This document shows, one piece after another, positions 10,294-20,299 of a DNA stretch of 64,000 nucleotides. This stretch comes from Aliivibrio sifiae (GTDB lineage: Bacteria; Pseudomonadota; Gammaproteobacteria; Enterobacterales; Vibrionaceae), in assembly GCF_002954715.1 (NCBI RefSeq), contig NZ_MSCP01000002.1, positions 1,063,569 through 1,127,568 of the forward strand, in the 5' to 3' direction. The notes beneath the pieces were generated by a model. The model was not told the DNA's origin. It made no database searches and worked only from the letters and a program-made list of their open reading frames with translations. The translations under genes and the position numbers were made by a program. Positions within the stretch are counted from its first letter, which is position 1; every line of letters begins with the position of its first letter.

Positions 10294-11583
10294 ATGAATC
10301 TTCCTGATTTTGCACGGCGCCCTATTAGCCAAAATTTGCCTTGTGGGGTGAATCCTAATGCACTTGACGATTTTTCAGAAATTAAACGTCAAGTTAATAA
10401 GCTTAATACAGTTACGTCTAAAATTTCATGGAAAACAGTTCATGCATTATCTAAAAATATCTTACTGAACGAAAGTAAAGACATTCGTTGTGCTTGTTAC
10501 TACACCGTTTCAGCAACTCATGTTGATGGGTTAAAAGGACTTGTTGGTGGTTTGCAGGCACTATTCGATATTTGCCTCATTTACTGGTATTCCGCTTACC
10601 CAGAAGAAAGTAAGTCTACCGCTCGAATCGGCTCAATCGAGTGGCTAACTGAGCACGCAGTCCGTAAGCAGAAAACATTAAAGATATCTCCTAGTGATTT
10701 ACCCTTAATTGAAGAAGGGCATAAGCTAACACTAAAGATAGAAGAAGAATTACGATCCCACTACGGAACAAAAAGCCCTTCTTTAGGTGGGATCCGACGT
10801 ATTTTCTCTCAGTGGATAGAGGAAATCCAAATACAAGAAGAAAAAGCGAAGAAAAGAGAAGAATCAAAAGACAAAAAAAGCAAAGGCGCAGTTGAACCTC
10901 AAGGGATCAAAGTTAACGTATCAATGCCTTCGATGAAAGCACCAGAAGCAAAAGTAGAAACCACTAACAAGCCAGAAAACAACTCAAAACCTTTGCTTAT
11001 CATTCTTATTGTTCTTGGCTTTTTTCTTTGTATGCTGTTCGCTAATTTTTTCTATAGCGACAATCAAAAAAGAACCTTACGTGAACAAATAGAAACGGCA
11101 AGCATCGACGACATTGTTGCCCTTCTCCCCGAGTTAGAGCGTAAAGAGGATTCGATTAAGCAATCAATCAAATCAGATATTATCAAGCGAACTCAATGGC
11201 TAGTTTCAGGTTGGGAATTAGATCCGATTAGAGTGAATCAACTTCCAACTCTAGCTCTTGCTGTAAATAAACTAAAAACAATTTACCCAGATTCTGCTGC
11301 TGCAAAAACTATGCAAGAAGAACTAACATCACAAACCATAGAATTTGATAACGCATACAAGCGTATTAACCGCCAGTTTTTAAAATCAAGAACGGTGTTT
11401 GCTAACGCAAAATCTCAAGAAAAATCCATTATAAAAGCATACGACTACAGTAATTCTTTATTCCCCTTACTTGGTCGAATTGAATATGCAGAGAAAAAAA
11501 TGACATCGGCAGAGATCGATAAAACACAACGTTTACTCAATATTTATCAACACAGAATAAATACGCTAAAAGAAGAACTTTAG
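10294..11583 (+). CDS. vasL: Membrane-anchored ImpA_N protein (VasL/TagA-like TssA paralogue)
   Basis: A 429-residue protein from the ATG at 10294; a TTG ten codons upstream is in frame, but GGA lies about ten bases before the ATG. Residues ~1-160 form an ImpA_N domain (NLPCGVNPNALDDFSEIKRQ, then a helical region with WKTVHALSKNILL and GLVGGLQALFDI), the hallmark of TssA-type proteins. A charged linker (~180-225, many K/E) leads to one transmembrane segment at ~231-253 (PLLIILIVLGFFLCMLFANF). The C-terminal half is helical. This is the VasL/TagA class rather than the cytoplasmic TssA, which is encoded separately at 20830-22371. TagA-type proteins sit at the membrane and arrest sheath growth at the far side of the cell; whether this one does so is inferred. 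It is followed by tssM after 53 bp. Confidence 0.8.
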   Translation: MNLPDFARRPISQNLPCGVNPNALDDFSEIKRQVNKLNTVTSKISWKTVHALSKNILLNESKDIRCACYYTVSATHVDGLKGLVGGLQALFDICLIYWYSAYPEESKSTARIGSIEWLTEHAVRKQKTLKISPSDLPLIEEGHKLTLKIEEELRSHYGTKSPSLGGIRRIFSQWIEEIQIQEEKAKKREESKDKKSKGAVEPQGIKVNVSMPSMKAPEAKVETTNKPENNSKPLLIILIVLGFFLCMLFANFFYSDNQKRTLREQIETASIDDIVALLPELERKEDSIKQSIKSDIIKRTQWLVSGWELDPIRVNQLPTLALAVNKLKTIYPDSAAAKTMQEELTSQTIEFDNAYKRINRQFLKSRTVFANAKSQEKSIIKAYDYSNSLFPLLGRIEYAEKKMTSAEIDKTQRLLNIYQHRINTLKEEL

Positions 11584-11636
11584 CTTTGTAACTCGTTGTA
11601 TTACATAACGTCAAACATAACAAAAAAGTAAAGACT

Positions 11637-14600
11637 ATGAAAAACACTTTGGTTAGAAATCCGCTATTACTCTCAACACTTATCACTGCTTTTATACTGG
11701 CAGTATTATGTGGTTCTTATCTTCTTTGGTTTCCAGAAGCCGAAGTTATGCTCGTGTGGGGAACCGCTGGAGTTATTGGTCTACTGTACTTATTATTTAA
11801 TCTTACTTTGTATATAAAAAAGCGAAAAGGTAAAAATAATCAAGACATTGAGACAGAAGAAGAAACTCTATCAATGGTACTTAAGCCATTGCTGCATAAT
11901 GCCAAGCAAAAACCCATCTACCTAGTTATTGGTAATAAAGGCTCAGGGAAAAACCAATTTCTTCATGTCTCTAACGCCATAAAACCAATGGATAAAGTGA
12001 AAAGTGTAAAAAATGATTTTTTTGAGTGGTCAGAATCCGATTCTGCCGTCTATATCAAACCAAATCATCGTCTTGTTTTTCAAGAGATTTCAAGCACTGA
12101 CAGTCTATTATGGCGAGCATTAATAACAGAAGTCATTAACCACAAACCAAGAAAACCATTTGCTGGTTGTTTATTATTAATCGATTTTGAATTCTTGATC
12201 GTCAATGAGGATGAACAAACTGACTATACACTCAACATACTTCTACAACGTTTAGACTCAATTAAAGAAAGTACAGGAGCTACCCTGCCCCTATACCTTG
12301 TGATGAGTAAATTGGATAAATTAGAAGGGTTTAAAGAGTACATCCATTTTAGCCCATTAAAATCAAGCATTGAGTTTCTTTCGATCCCATTAAAAGATGC
12401 GAAAGGTGCCATCCTAGATTATTTTCAAGATAGCTATAAAAACATCGTAAAAGTGATGGAAGTAAATGCGCTCGACTCTTCATCACATACAAACAACGTC
12501 GATGAAAAACAAATAATACTCGCCTTTCCTAAGCAATTCGAATTATGCCAAGTAGAAATAAAACGCATTATTGAGCGCTTAAACGATTTAAACCAAGGCT
12601 CTTATTCTATTGATATTAGAGAGGTATTTTTCAGCTCTAGTCTTCAAGGGGGCCGTAAATATAACTTATTAGCGAAAAGCTGTAGTAATTACTTCAATTT
12701 ACCGATCATTGCCTCTGAACATGGTCAACTGACTGAAACCCCTTACTTTACTCGATTTTTAGTTGACTCAAAGGTATTACCAGAAGCTGATTTTTCTAAT
12801 GAAAACCAAAATTATTTACGCCGAATTCAACAAAACAGTCGCTTGGCTTTCTTAGTATCCGTTGTTGTTCTTACTAGCGGAAGTTACTTTTTATTCCAAG
12901 CCTTAGAAAGTAATTTACAGGTAATAAATCAACTGATTGATGTAAAAGACAGCGATCATGAACAATACAGCTCTGGTGTATTTCAATCACAATTAACCAA
13001 TGCTCAAGAAGAGATTGAACCGACTTATGGAGCTTGGTTAAGCGGAAACAAAGCGCTTGATGATGAACTTTTATCAATGAAAGTCAGCCGTTTAGAACCA
13101 ACAACTAAGATCGCATACCGAGCATTAATAGAGCAAATAAATACACAATTAATGCCGATTATTTCGGAAGCGTATCGAATTCAATTAACTAAAAATCAAA
13201 ATGATATCTCAATTTCTCTGCCTTTATTAAAAGGTTACTTGATGCTAAATCAACCAAGTAAACGAGATATTCCTTATTTAAAACAGCATACTTTTGATGT
13301 ATTAACTCAATTGCATTCAAACCCTGAAACTGTAAAGAAAACCATGTCTTATTTGGATGCTTATTTTAGAACTAAATTTATGCCTATCCCTATTAACATG
13401 GATTTAGTGCGTGCCACTCGTCGTAATCTTTTAGCAAAATCAAATGTTGATTTGGTCTACCTTCAAATATTAGAACAAGCGAAAAGTTCAGAGATTGATA
13501 CGCTCGATCTACAACGAGCGGTTGGGTTTGATTTTAATAATATTTTTAAGAACCCTATCAACAATGAAAGCTTAAATATTAACAAGCTGTATACCTCAAC
13601 AGGATTTAGTTCTTTCTACCGACCACACGTAGATTTACTCTCGAAACGAGTGATCTCAGATAACTGGGTACTTGGCTTATCTAACAATATTATTCCAAGT
13701 GACGAAGAACAAGAAGCGTTTAAAGATAAAGTCCGTAAGAAATATACCGATGATTATATTAATTATTGGCGTAACGCTCTGAGTGAGTTGAAAGTAAAAT
13801 CTTACGACAACATCTACGATCTAACTAATGCAATAGATCTGATTTCAGGCCCATCATCACCGATGACGACCATATTGAAACAACTGTACGCTGACACGCA
13901 TTATTCACCGACGGGTGACATCGGATCGTTATTGGAACCAAAAAATAATTTAAAAAATGCTTTAGAAACAGCAACTGAGGCCGTAACAGAGATAGTAAAA
14001 CCGGATTACGTTTTAATGTCTCGTGTTGAACAAGCGTTTTCTTTATTAAACCAATTACAAATAAATGAAACGAAAAACTCCCCAACCCCATGGGAAGACA
14101 TTGTGACTTCGTTGAATTCACTAAGAACATACATTAAGGATATTGCTGATTCACCAAACGTACACCAAGCAGCCTTAGATGCAGCAAGAGCACGAATGAT
14201 AAGAGCAGAAGCTGACCCTCTCATTCGACTTAAGCAAATCGCTCAGAAATCACCAGAACCTGTACGTAGTTGGTTGCTAGATATAGTAAACCAAACTTGG
14301 TCAGTGATGATAACTGAAGCGACAAAAGGTATTCAAACGAAGTGGTACAGTGAGATCTACAGTGTTTTTCGTCAAACTGGGTTAAACAAGTACCCATTTG
14401 ATACCAATGCAAAAGAAGACATTTCATTGGAAGATTTTGAACAATTATTTGCCACTGGCGGCATATTAAATGTGTTCATTAAAGATAACCTTGCACCATT
14501 TTATGATACCAATTTATGGACCGCAAAACGGGTTGATGGGCAAGTAATGTACCTATCACCTGAACTATTGGTTCAATTACGAAATTACAATGTAATACGA

Positions 14601-15026
14601 AACACCATGATCAATAAAAGTACCAATAAAGTGCAAATTCCTTTTAGTACTAAAGTGGTTGATCTTGATTCAAGTGCAATTAGAGCAAACATCAATGTCG
14701 GAAGCCATATGATGAGTTATTACCACGGTCCAAGTAAGGTTCAAGAGCTACAATGGCCACCACAAAGCGGAGACTTTGAGGTCAAAATAACATTACAAGA
14801 CGTAACAGATGAGGGTAAGCAACACACTCTTTCTGAAAATGGACAATGGGCGATCTATCGATTATTAGGAGACTCCACACTATCTAATGTCACCAATAGT
14901 AGCTTTGTTAGCCATATTAAAGTAAGTGGTCGTGATATCAGTATGAAATTCACACCACTAACACAAAACAACCCATTTACTTTCTCTGAGCTATCGAACT
15001 TTAAGCTTCCAGAAGTAATTAACTAA
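11637..15026 (+). CDS. tssM: T6SS inner-membrane protein TssM (IcmF/VasK)
   Basis: 1129 residues, the usual length for TssM. Two N-terminal membrane segments (~9-31 and ~38-60), a cytoplasmic P-loop domain, a third membrane segment at ~401-423 (LAFLVSVVVLTSGSYFLFQA) and a long periplasmic C-terminal region follow the standard TssM plan. TssM forms the envelope-spanning channel with TssL and TssJ. The Walker A motif is GNKGSGKN at residues 99-106: the usual Ser/Thr after the Lys is Asn, so nucleotide binding may be altered. The start at 11637 has only a weak Shine-Dalgarno-like AAAG. The partner genes tssL and tssJ, often beside tssM, were not found in the window. Confidence 0.93.
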   Translation: MKNTLVRNPLLLSTLITAFILAVLCGSYLLWFPEAEVMLVWGTAGVIGLLYLLFNLTLYIKKRKGKNNQDIETEEETLSMVLKPLLHNAKQKPIYLVIGNKGSGKNQFLHVSNAIKPMDKVKSVKNDFFEWSESDSAVYIKPNHRLVFQEISSTDSLLWRALITEVINHKPRKPFAGCLLLIDFEFLIVNEDEQTDYTLNILLQRLDSIKESTGATLPLYLVMSKLDKLEGFKEYIHFSPLKSSIEFLSIPLKDAKGAILDYFQDSYKNIVKVMEVNALDSSSHTNNVDEKQIILAFPKQFELCQVEIKRIIERLNDLNQGSYSIDIREVFFSSSLQGGRKYNLLAKSCSNYFNLPIIASEHGQLTETPYFTRFLVDSKVLPEADFSNENQNYLRRIQQNSRLAFLVSVVVLTSGSYFLFQALESNLQVINQLIDVKDSDHEQYSSGVFQSQLTNAQEEIEPTYGAWLSGNKALDDELLSMKVSRLEPTTKIAYRALIEQINTQLMPIISEAYRIQLTKNQNDISISLPLLKGYLMLNQPSKRDIPYLKQHTFDVLTQLHSNPETVKKTMSYLDAYFRTKFMPIPINMDLVRATRRNLLAKSNVDLVYLQILEQAKSSEIDTLDLQRAVGFDFNNIFKNPINNESLNINKLYTSTGFSSFYRPHVDLLSKRVISDNWVLGLSNNIIPSDEEQEAFKDKVRKKYTDDYINYWRNALSELKVKSYDNIYDLTNAIDLISGPSSPMTTILKQLYADTHYSPTGDIGSLLEPKNNLKNALETATEAVTEIVKPDYVLMSRVEQAFSLLNQLQINETKNSPTPWEDIVTSLNSLRTYIKDIADSPNVHQAALDAARARMIRAEADPLIRLKQIAQKSPEPVRSWLLDIVNQTWSVMITEATKGIQTKWYSEIYSVFRQTGLNKYPFDTNAKEDISLEDFEQLFATGGILNVFIKDNLAPFYDTNLWTAKRVDGQVMYLSPELLVQLRNYNVIRNTMINKSTNKVQIPFSTKVVDLDSSAIRANINVGSHMMSYYHGPSKVQELQWPPQSGDFEVKITLQDVTDEGKQHTLSENGQWAIYRLLGDSTLSNVTNSSFVSHIKVSGRDISMKFTPLTQNNPFTFSELSNFKLPEVIN

Positions 15027-15065
15027 GAAGATAACAATAAATAGAAAATTAAGGCAGGGATTAAC

Positions 15066-15512
15066 ATGTCAAAGATGAATCTACAGGACTTAGATAAATT
15101 AGATCGGAGAATTATCTCCAATCTATTATCGAATGGTAGAGAGTCTATTGCGAATTTATCACGTAATGTTGGGCTGTCTCGCACAGCCGTTGCTGAACGG
15201 ATTAATCGCTTAGAAAAGACAGGGGTTATAAAAGGGTATACTGCCCAAATACGAATCAATAGCGAGAATCATGCCTCTTGCTACTTGCTAATTTCGTGTG
15301 TGATAGGACAAAAGGACGGTGTATCAGAAGCACTAAAAGAAATCCCTGAAGTAAAAATGACCAGCATTGTTGGTGGGACTTACGACATTATTTCTCTGAT
15401 TGAAGCGCCCGATTTACATCGAATTCATTATCTCTCTAGTGAAATTGAATCGATATCGGGCATTAAAGAAGTGAAGAGTACTATCGTTTTACATCAGCCT
15501 GTTTGCCGATAA
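15066..15512 (+). CDS. Lrp/AsnC-family transcriptional regulator
   Basis: 148 residues with an N-terminal winged helix-turn-helix (~10-60: LDRRIISNLLSNGRESIANL, SRTAVAERINRLEKTGVIKGY) and a C-terminal RAM/ligand-binding domain (~70-140, with VGGTYDIISLIE). A clear AGGGA precedes the ATG by 7 bases. It follows tssM by 39 bp on the same strand and faces tssG across a bidirectional terminator, so it is probably co-transcribed with vasL and tssM. The Vibrio parahaemolyticus T6SS1 cluster, as I recall it, also has a regulator at this place between tssG and tssM. A role as T6SS regulator is inferred from position; the effector molecule is unknown. Confidence 0.9.
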   Translation: MSKMNLQDLDKLDRRIISNLLSNGRESIANLSRNVGLSRTAVAERINRLEKTGVIKGYTAQIRINSENHASCYLLISCVIGQKDGVSEALKEIPEVKMTSIVGGTYDIISLIEAPDLHRIHYLSSEIESISGIKEVKSTIVLHQPVCR

Positions 15513-15539
15513 GTATTTCTAAGTCACTTTAATTATTAT

Positions 15540-15579
15540 AGAAAGCGAATAATAAGCGCCAACTTATTGTTCGTTTTCT
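15540..15579. terminator. Bidirectional intrinsic terminator between lrp and tssG
   Basis: Left arm AGAAAGCGAATAATAAG (15540-15556), loop CGCCAA, right arm CTTATTGTTCGTTTTCT (15563-15579). All 17 positions pair on the + strand transcript with two G-U pairs, and a T-rich run (ATTTTTAATT) follows. It lies in the 71 bp between two converging operons. Confidence 0.8.
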
Positions 15580-15583
15580 ATTT

Positions 15584-16615
15584 TTAATTACTGCCAACAA
15601 TTTTAATTACTGTATCCTCCTTATCGATATTCCCTAGCCAATACGTTTGACCTAACACATTCCCAACACCATCCCCTAATTCGTTCTTAGGAATACTATT
15701 GTTCTTAACCGTTAACTTAAGGTCCCATGCCATTGGGTCACATAAGATAAACTTCATTAGCCCTATTAACGTTTTATGCAGTCGTCCTCCTGGTAAAAAG
15801 TTGGTATACGTATCAAAATCAATATCATCAATACATAAATTAAACTTACCGGTAAGGTCCGCCATGCTCTTTCCTAGGTGCAAATCATTCCCTAATTGAC
15901 AGTTCTTTTGATTCAATTTATTACGTTGTGAATCGGCAATCGTCACTCGACGATATACCCACTCTTCAATGTAAACATTGGGCAGTGAAAAGTAATGGGA
16001 AACGATACCAGAAACAAGCTTTGGTGAACGAGTACGCGTCGATAATTGATTTACATAGGAAAGTAATTTCGCTCTATCTAAATCAACATCATTATTTTCT
16101 TGAATTACACTCGATAACCCAACTAAATGTAACAATCTTCCTGAAAATGGATCCGTCGCATCGCTTTGATATTGAATATGATAACGATATTTTTTCCACA
16201 CCCGATAAAGCATGCTGATATAACGATGATGAAAGAAATCAAAGAAATCTTTTACTGGATTATCGTCACTATCTCGCCCTGCCAACTTTTCTGTATAAGA
16301 TGCTGGTAGCGGAGAACTTGAACCATGCAAACCAAGGAAGTTCACCTCAATTTGCGTATACACCTGTTCATTACGTTCAATCTGAGCGATGAATTCTATA
16401 TCGCTTTTAGGGAAACTTAACTTAGGTGACACACTAAACTGTATGTACTCATTTTTTACGTACTGATTTTCACCAATCGCATTAAATTCAATACCAGGGA
16501 AGTTTTGATAGTGTTTTTCCAGTAAAGATACCGCTTGGAAAAAGCTGTACTCACAAGGTTTATTAACAATATATTCAATCATAATATTGTCTGTTGCCCA
16601 GTTAAGCTCGGCCAT
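15584..16615 (-). CDS. tssG: T6SS baseplate protein TssG (ImpH/VasB)
   Basis: 343 residues. It is recognised by the conserved region LGLHGSSSPLPASYTEKL and the downstream FFDFFHHRYISMLYRVWKKY, both typical of TssG, which forms the baseplate wedge with TssF and TssE. The ATG at 16615 has a GAAG-like ribosome site and overlaps tssF by 37 bp. An in-frame ATG at 16582 (MIEYIVNKPCEYSFFQAV) overlaps the tssF stop as ATGA and would begin close to where many TssG proteins start; either start is possible. Last gene of the leftward kinase-tssABCEFG run. Confidence 0.92.
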   Translation of the reverse strand: MAELNWATDNIMIEYIVNKPCEYSFFQAVSLLEKHYQNFPGIEFNAIGENQYVKNEYIQFSVSPKLSFPKSDIEFIAQIERNEQVYTQIEVNFLGLHGSSSPLPASYTEKLAGRDSDDNPVKDFFDFFHHRYISMLYRVWKKYRYHIQYQSDATDPFSGRLLHLVGLSSVIQENNDVDLDRAKLLSYVNQLSTRTRSPKLVSGIVSHYFSLPNVYIEEWVYRRVTIADSQRNKLNQKNCQLGNDLHLGKSMADLTGKFNLCIDDIDFDTYTNFLPGGRLHKTLIGLMKFILCDPMAWDLKLTVKNNSIPKNELGDGVGNVLGQTYWLGNIDKEDTVIKIVGSN

Positions 16616-18327
16616 TCATATTCTTCGCCCGTATCTTCATCAAACACTTCAAGCTCGGTAAATGAATTAATACTAGAATACAATCGAATAAACTCATTCA
16701 AAATGCTGGCGAGTAAGTACATATCTCCTTCGTTAACAAAGTATGTTGAGTTCATCGCAACCTTAAACTTAACACCACGAATAGCGACACCACGAAAGAC
16801 TCTATCTGTTGGATTCATACTTGCGGACCGAATACCATCAAGACGGTGTATAGACGCCCTGTGAGCCTGCCTATCAACACGAGAATGGAAATCATAGGTT
16901 GAGAGTAATACCTTTAACACATCGATATTAGCGAGTGATAAATAGTTCAACGACATATTCGCAATAAGCTGCCATTGTAACTCCCCATTGACCTGTGGGC
17001 TGACTGACTGAGTCGGCTTTGTTATATTGCTAAACGTGGCATAGGTTGGTGATTTATGGGTGGTATAGATAACATCCCCCACAGACAAACGTTCTGCAAG
17101 ATCCGCATTACTGCACACTAATTTAAGCAATACCGTTTCTGTGCCTAAATCCGATATTTGGTTGTTGTGTGAGTGGAAAGAGATATAGCGCTCTAGCCCT
17201 CTCCCATTAATTCTTTCGCTGACTTTTGTTTTATAAAAATCTCGTTTATCACGCTGATTTATTTGATGTTCAAACGATTCAAATTCAATGAGTTTCTTTC
17301 TACGACGCTCTGCTTTACTCCAACTTTCAACATTTTCAACTGAGTAAACTTCATAGTGCTCTTGATTTGAACTTTGAGGACGAACTTTATAGTCATTACG
17401 TTGGTGATCAAGACGAATAGGATCACCATCTTGTTCAAATAAATTCACTGCAGGTGTACAATGCAATTTTAAATGCTTGTCTTTTAGAACCACTTCAGAA
17501 GGCAATGCACGTGAGAAAACAAAAGACAATTTAACGGTACTGCGCTGTGGTATGCCGTTTAGCCATTCAAGGCCTTTAATATCAAAAAACATAAATTTAT
17601 CAGGTAATGAGAAATACTCTTGTAATAATCGATAACCTGAAAATGAGTTTTTACTGTATGGTAAAATCGCTTCATCATCACCAAAGCCTACAGGGACGAC
17701 TTGATCGGCTCGAATACGATGTTTATAACCACCACCAACATCTAACTCTACATATTCTAAATAACGGAATAACCAAAGATATAAACTGCGAGTAATGTGC
17801 TGCTCACCGTTTAAATGAAAACGTAATGTGTCTAGTTTTATACGAGACAGTTCCAAACCGTTATTTGCCGCTAACGTTACGTGAAGAGAAGAGTTTGTGC
17901 GGCTGTTGTTTTGCTCTATTTGTTGAATACTAAGAGGGTATAAAGCGACATCATAACAAGTTCTAAATAGACACTGAGTGCCTTCAACTTGTTCACTTGC
18001 CATTTCGGCACCACGTTTTACGACGGTCTTTTCTGTCACACTTCCTGAATGAGGAGTCAATTCACTAATACACATTGAAGGCACTGAACGCATATAATGA
18101 GGCCAAAGCAATGAGATTAATGACTGAGTTAATTCTGGCAGTTCATCGTCAATTTTTTCACGAACACGACCGGTTAAAAAAGCAAAACCTTCAAGTAAAC
18201 GCTCCACATCGGGATCAAATGTCCCTTCAGATAAGAAGTTAGTCAGCTTAGGGTGATATTTTGCAAATTCACTGCCTGCTTCTTTTAAATAAGCCAGCTC
18301 ATCTTGAAAATACTTACTGTTACTCAC
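16579..18327 (-). CDS. tssF: T6SS baseplate protein TssF (ImpG/VasA)
   Basis: 582 residues, normal for TssF. The N-terminal block DDELPELTQSLISLLWPHYM with RSVPSMCI is the family signature, and the C-terminal end has the usual FTELEVFDEDTGEEYEWP form. TssF is the main baseplate wedge subunit. The start is GTG at 18327, preceded by AGGAG at 7-base spacing. It lies 12 bp after tssE and overlaps tssG, so tssE-F-G are translationally clustered. Confidence 0.94.
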   Translation of the reverse strand: MSNSKYFQDELAYLKEAGSEFAKYHPKLTNFLSEGTFDPDVERLLEGFAFLTGRVREKIDDELPELTQSLISLLWPHYMRSVPSMCISELTPHSGSVTEKTVVKRGAEMASEQVEGTQCLFRTCYDVALYPLSIQQIEQNNSRTNSSLHVTLAANNGLELSRIKLDTLRFHLNGEQHITRSLYLWLFRYLEYVELDVGGGYKHRIRADQVVPVGFGDDEAILPYSKNSFSGYRLLQEYFSLPDKFMFFDIKGLEWLNGIPQRSTVKLSFVFSRALPSEVVLKDKHLKLHCTPAVNLFEQDGDPIRLDHQRNDYKVRPQSSNQEHYEVYSVENVESWSKAERRRKKLIEFESFEHQINQRDKRDFYKTKVSERINGRGLERYISFHSHNNQISDLGTETVLLKLVCSNADLAERLSVGDVIYTTHKSPTYATFSNITKPTQSVSPQVNGELQWQLIANMSLNYLSLANIDVLKVLLSTYDFHSRVDRQAHRASIHRLDGIRSASMNPTDRVFRGVAIRGVKFKVAMNSTYFVNEGDMYLLASILNEFIRLYSSINSFTELEVFDEDTGEEYEWPSLTGQQTIL

Positions 18328-18339
18328 TACTCTCTCCTA

Positions 18340-18750
18340 CTAAACGTTAAACTGTCCATCGACGCCCATGAATATGTTAATTGACATAGGGACTTTACCC
18401 CCGTTGTGCATGACTTCTCCGCCAATACCAAAGCTTAGTTGCAGTGGGTTATGATTATCTTGGCGATAATGAACTTCAACATTTTTCAGTCTTGGTTCAA
18501 ATTTTTCAATTGATGTTCGAATATTTTGTTGAATGTTACGAACCAAATTCGTGTTATTTGATAACACATCATTAAAATCAGGCAGTCCGTATTCATTATC
18601 TATCATGGCATTCCCTGCATGAGTATTCAGTAAATCAGCAAGGTGAAGATGAATTGATTCTATAAGATGTTTGTGGGAGACCACTTTTTCATAGCAGTTT
18701 TTAGGCTCACCCAATTCAATTCGCTCTAAAAGCCGGTAACCTTTTTCCAT
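18340..18750 (-). CDS. tssE: T6SS baseplate protein TssE (gp25-like)
   Basis: 136 residues with a gp25/lysozyme-like fold typical of TssE: the N-terminal RLLERI motif, central AMIDNEYGLPDFND, and an alternating beta C-terminus. TssE links the baseplate to the contractile sheath. It begins 59 bp after tssC. That gap holds a strong intrinsic hairpin, so tssE-F-G expression probably depends on read-through from tssBC. Confidence 0.92.
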   Translation of the reverse strand: MEKGYRLLERIELGEPKNCYEKVVSHKHLIESIHLHLADLLNTHAGNAMIDNEYGLPDFNDVLSNNTNLVRNIQQNIRTSIEKFEPRLKNVEVHYRQDNHNPLQLSFGIGGEVMHNGGKVPMSINIFMGVDGQFNV

Positions 18751-18761
18751 AATGACTTCTT

Positions 18762-18796
18762 AAAAAATAAGCGATCAGATCAACCTGATCGCTTAT
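18762..18796 (-). terminator. Intrinsic terminator/attenuator between tssC and tssE
   Basis: In the direction of transcription: perfect 12-bp stem ATAAGCGATCAG / CTGATCGCTTAT with a 6-base loop, directly followed by six T (complement of 18762-18767). It sits inside the apparent tssABCEFG operon, after the sheath genes and before the baseplate genes, where partial termination would lower baseplate relative to sheath expression. Confidence 0.85.
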
Positions 18797-18809
18797 ATGC
18801 AGAGATAAA

Positions 18810-20291
18810 TTAGTTCTGATCTAATTTACCAACTAGTGACAAGTCAAAGCTTGCACCCATGTATTTGAAATGCGGACGTACAGACATTGATACTTTGTAC
18901 CAACCTGGATCGCCTTCAACTTCAGATACTTCCAGTTTTGCAGCACGTAATGGACGACGGCCGCGTACTTCTGCTGGTGGGTTCTCTTGATCAGATACGT
19001 ATTGACGGATCCACTTGTTTAATTCAATTTCTAGATCAGAGCGCTCTTTCCATGAACCAATTTGTTCACGTTGCAGTACTTTGATGTAATGAGCTAAACG
19101 GTTGATAATGAACATGTATGGCAATTGAATACCTAACTTGTAGTTCATTTCAGCTTGCTTACCTTCTGGTGTATTCGGGAATACTTTTGCTTTTTGTACT
19201 GAGTTTGCAGAGAAGAACGCTGCATTATCAGAACCTTTACGCATAGTAAGTGCAATAAAGCCTTCTTCTGCTAGTTCGTATTCACGACGGTCTGAAATTA
19301 AGATCTCTGTTGGGATCTTAGTTTCGATTTGACCCATAGATTCGTAATTATAAACAGGTAAGTCAGCAACCGTACCGCCACTTTGTGGACCGATAATATT
19401 CGGACACCAACGATATTTTGCAAATGATTCACTGATTTTAGACGCCATTGCGTAGGCAGAGTTACCCCAAAGGTAGTTATCATGACCATCTTTAACATGT
19501 TCATCATAATCAAATGCTTTGATTGGGTTGTCTTCTACTGAATACGGTGTACGTAACATCATACGTGAAGTACAAAGACCCACATAACGTGCATCTTCAT
19601 GCTCACGGAAACCGCGCCATTTAGTATACTGAGGACCTTCAAATACAGACTTAAGATCTTTCAGGTTTGGTAGATCTTCATAGCTATCTAAACCAAAAAA
19701 CTGAGCCGATGCTGATGTGATGAATGGTGCATGAGACATTGCACCTACATTCGCCATGTATTCCATTAGTTTCACATCAGGTGATGATGCAGACATTTGG
19801 AAATCACAAATAACAGCACCAACTGGTTTACCACCAAATTGGCCATATTCACGTGTATAGATTTGCTTATAAAGACCAGATTTAACCACTTCTGGAGCAT
19901 CTTCAAAGTCATCCAATACTTCGTCTTTTTTTGCTGAAATCAATTCAATTTGAATATTTTCACGGAAATCAGTGTGATCAACAAGGTATTTCAAACCACG
20001 CCATGTTGATTCAATTGCTTGAACCTCTTCATTGTGAAGAATAGCATCCACTTGCTTAGACAGTTTTTGGTCAATCTCAGAAATCATTAAATCAACTAAT
20101 GATTGCTCAACTTTACTGTCGCTATTTTTGCTGCTTAACAATTCACCGATGAATGCTTCTACGCCACGTTTAGCGACATCAAAACCTTCATCACTTGGCT
20201 TTAAACGCGTTTCATTAAGAATACTGTCTAATAACGAACCGGATTCAACCAATGTTGCTTCTTGTTCGGGAGCTTGTGCTTCTGTTGTCAT
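18810..20291 (-). CDS. tssC: T6SS sheath large subunit TssC (VipB)
   Basis: 493 residues, as usual for TssC. Family landmarks are AIESTWRGLKYLVDHTDFRE, YGQFGGKPVGAVICDF and LPYMFIINRLAHYIKVLQRE, and the C-terminal RPHFKYMGASFDLSLVGKL. TssC polymerises with TssB into the contractile sheath around the Hcp tube. ATG has GAGGG just upstream. It lies 8 bp after tssB and is followed by the 18762-18796 hairpin. Confidence 0.97.
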   Translation of the reverse strand: MTTEAQAPEQEATLVESGSLLDSILNETRLKPSDEGFDVAKRGVEAFIGELLSSKNSDSKVEQSLVDLMISEIDQKLSKQVDAILHNEEVQAIESTWRGLKYLVDHTDFRENIQIELISAKKDEVLDDFEDAPEVVKSGLYKQIYTREYGQFGGKPVGAVICDFQMSASSPDVKLMEYMANVGAMSHAPFITSASAQFFGLDSYEDLPNLKDLKSVFEGPQYTKWRGFREHEDARYVGLCTSRMMLRTPYSVEDNPIKAFDYDEHVKDGHDNYLWGNSAYAMASKISESFAKYRWCPNIIGPQSGGTVADLPVYNYESMGQIETKIPTEILISDRREYELAEEGFIALTMRKGSDNAAFFSANSVQKAKVFPNTPEGKQAEMNYKLGIQLPYMFIINRLAHYIKVLQREQIGSWKERSDLEIELNKWIRQYVSDQENPPAEVRGRRPLRAAKLEVSEVEGDPGWYKVSMSVRPHFKYMGASFDLSLVGKLDQN

Positions 20292-20299
20292 AATACCCT

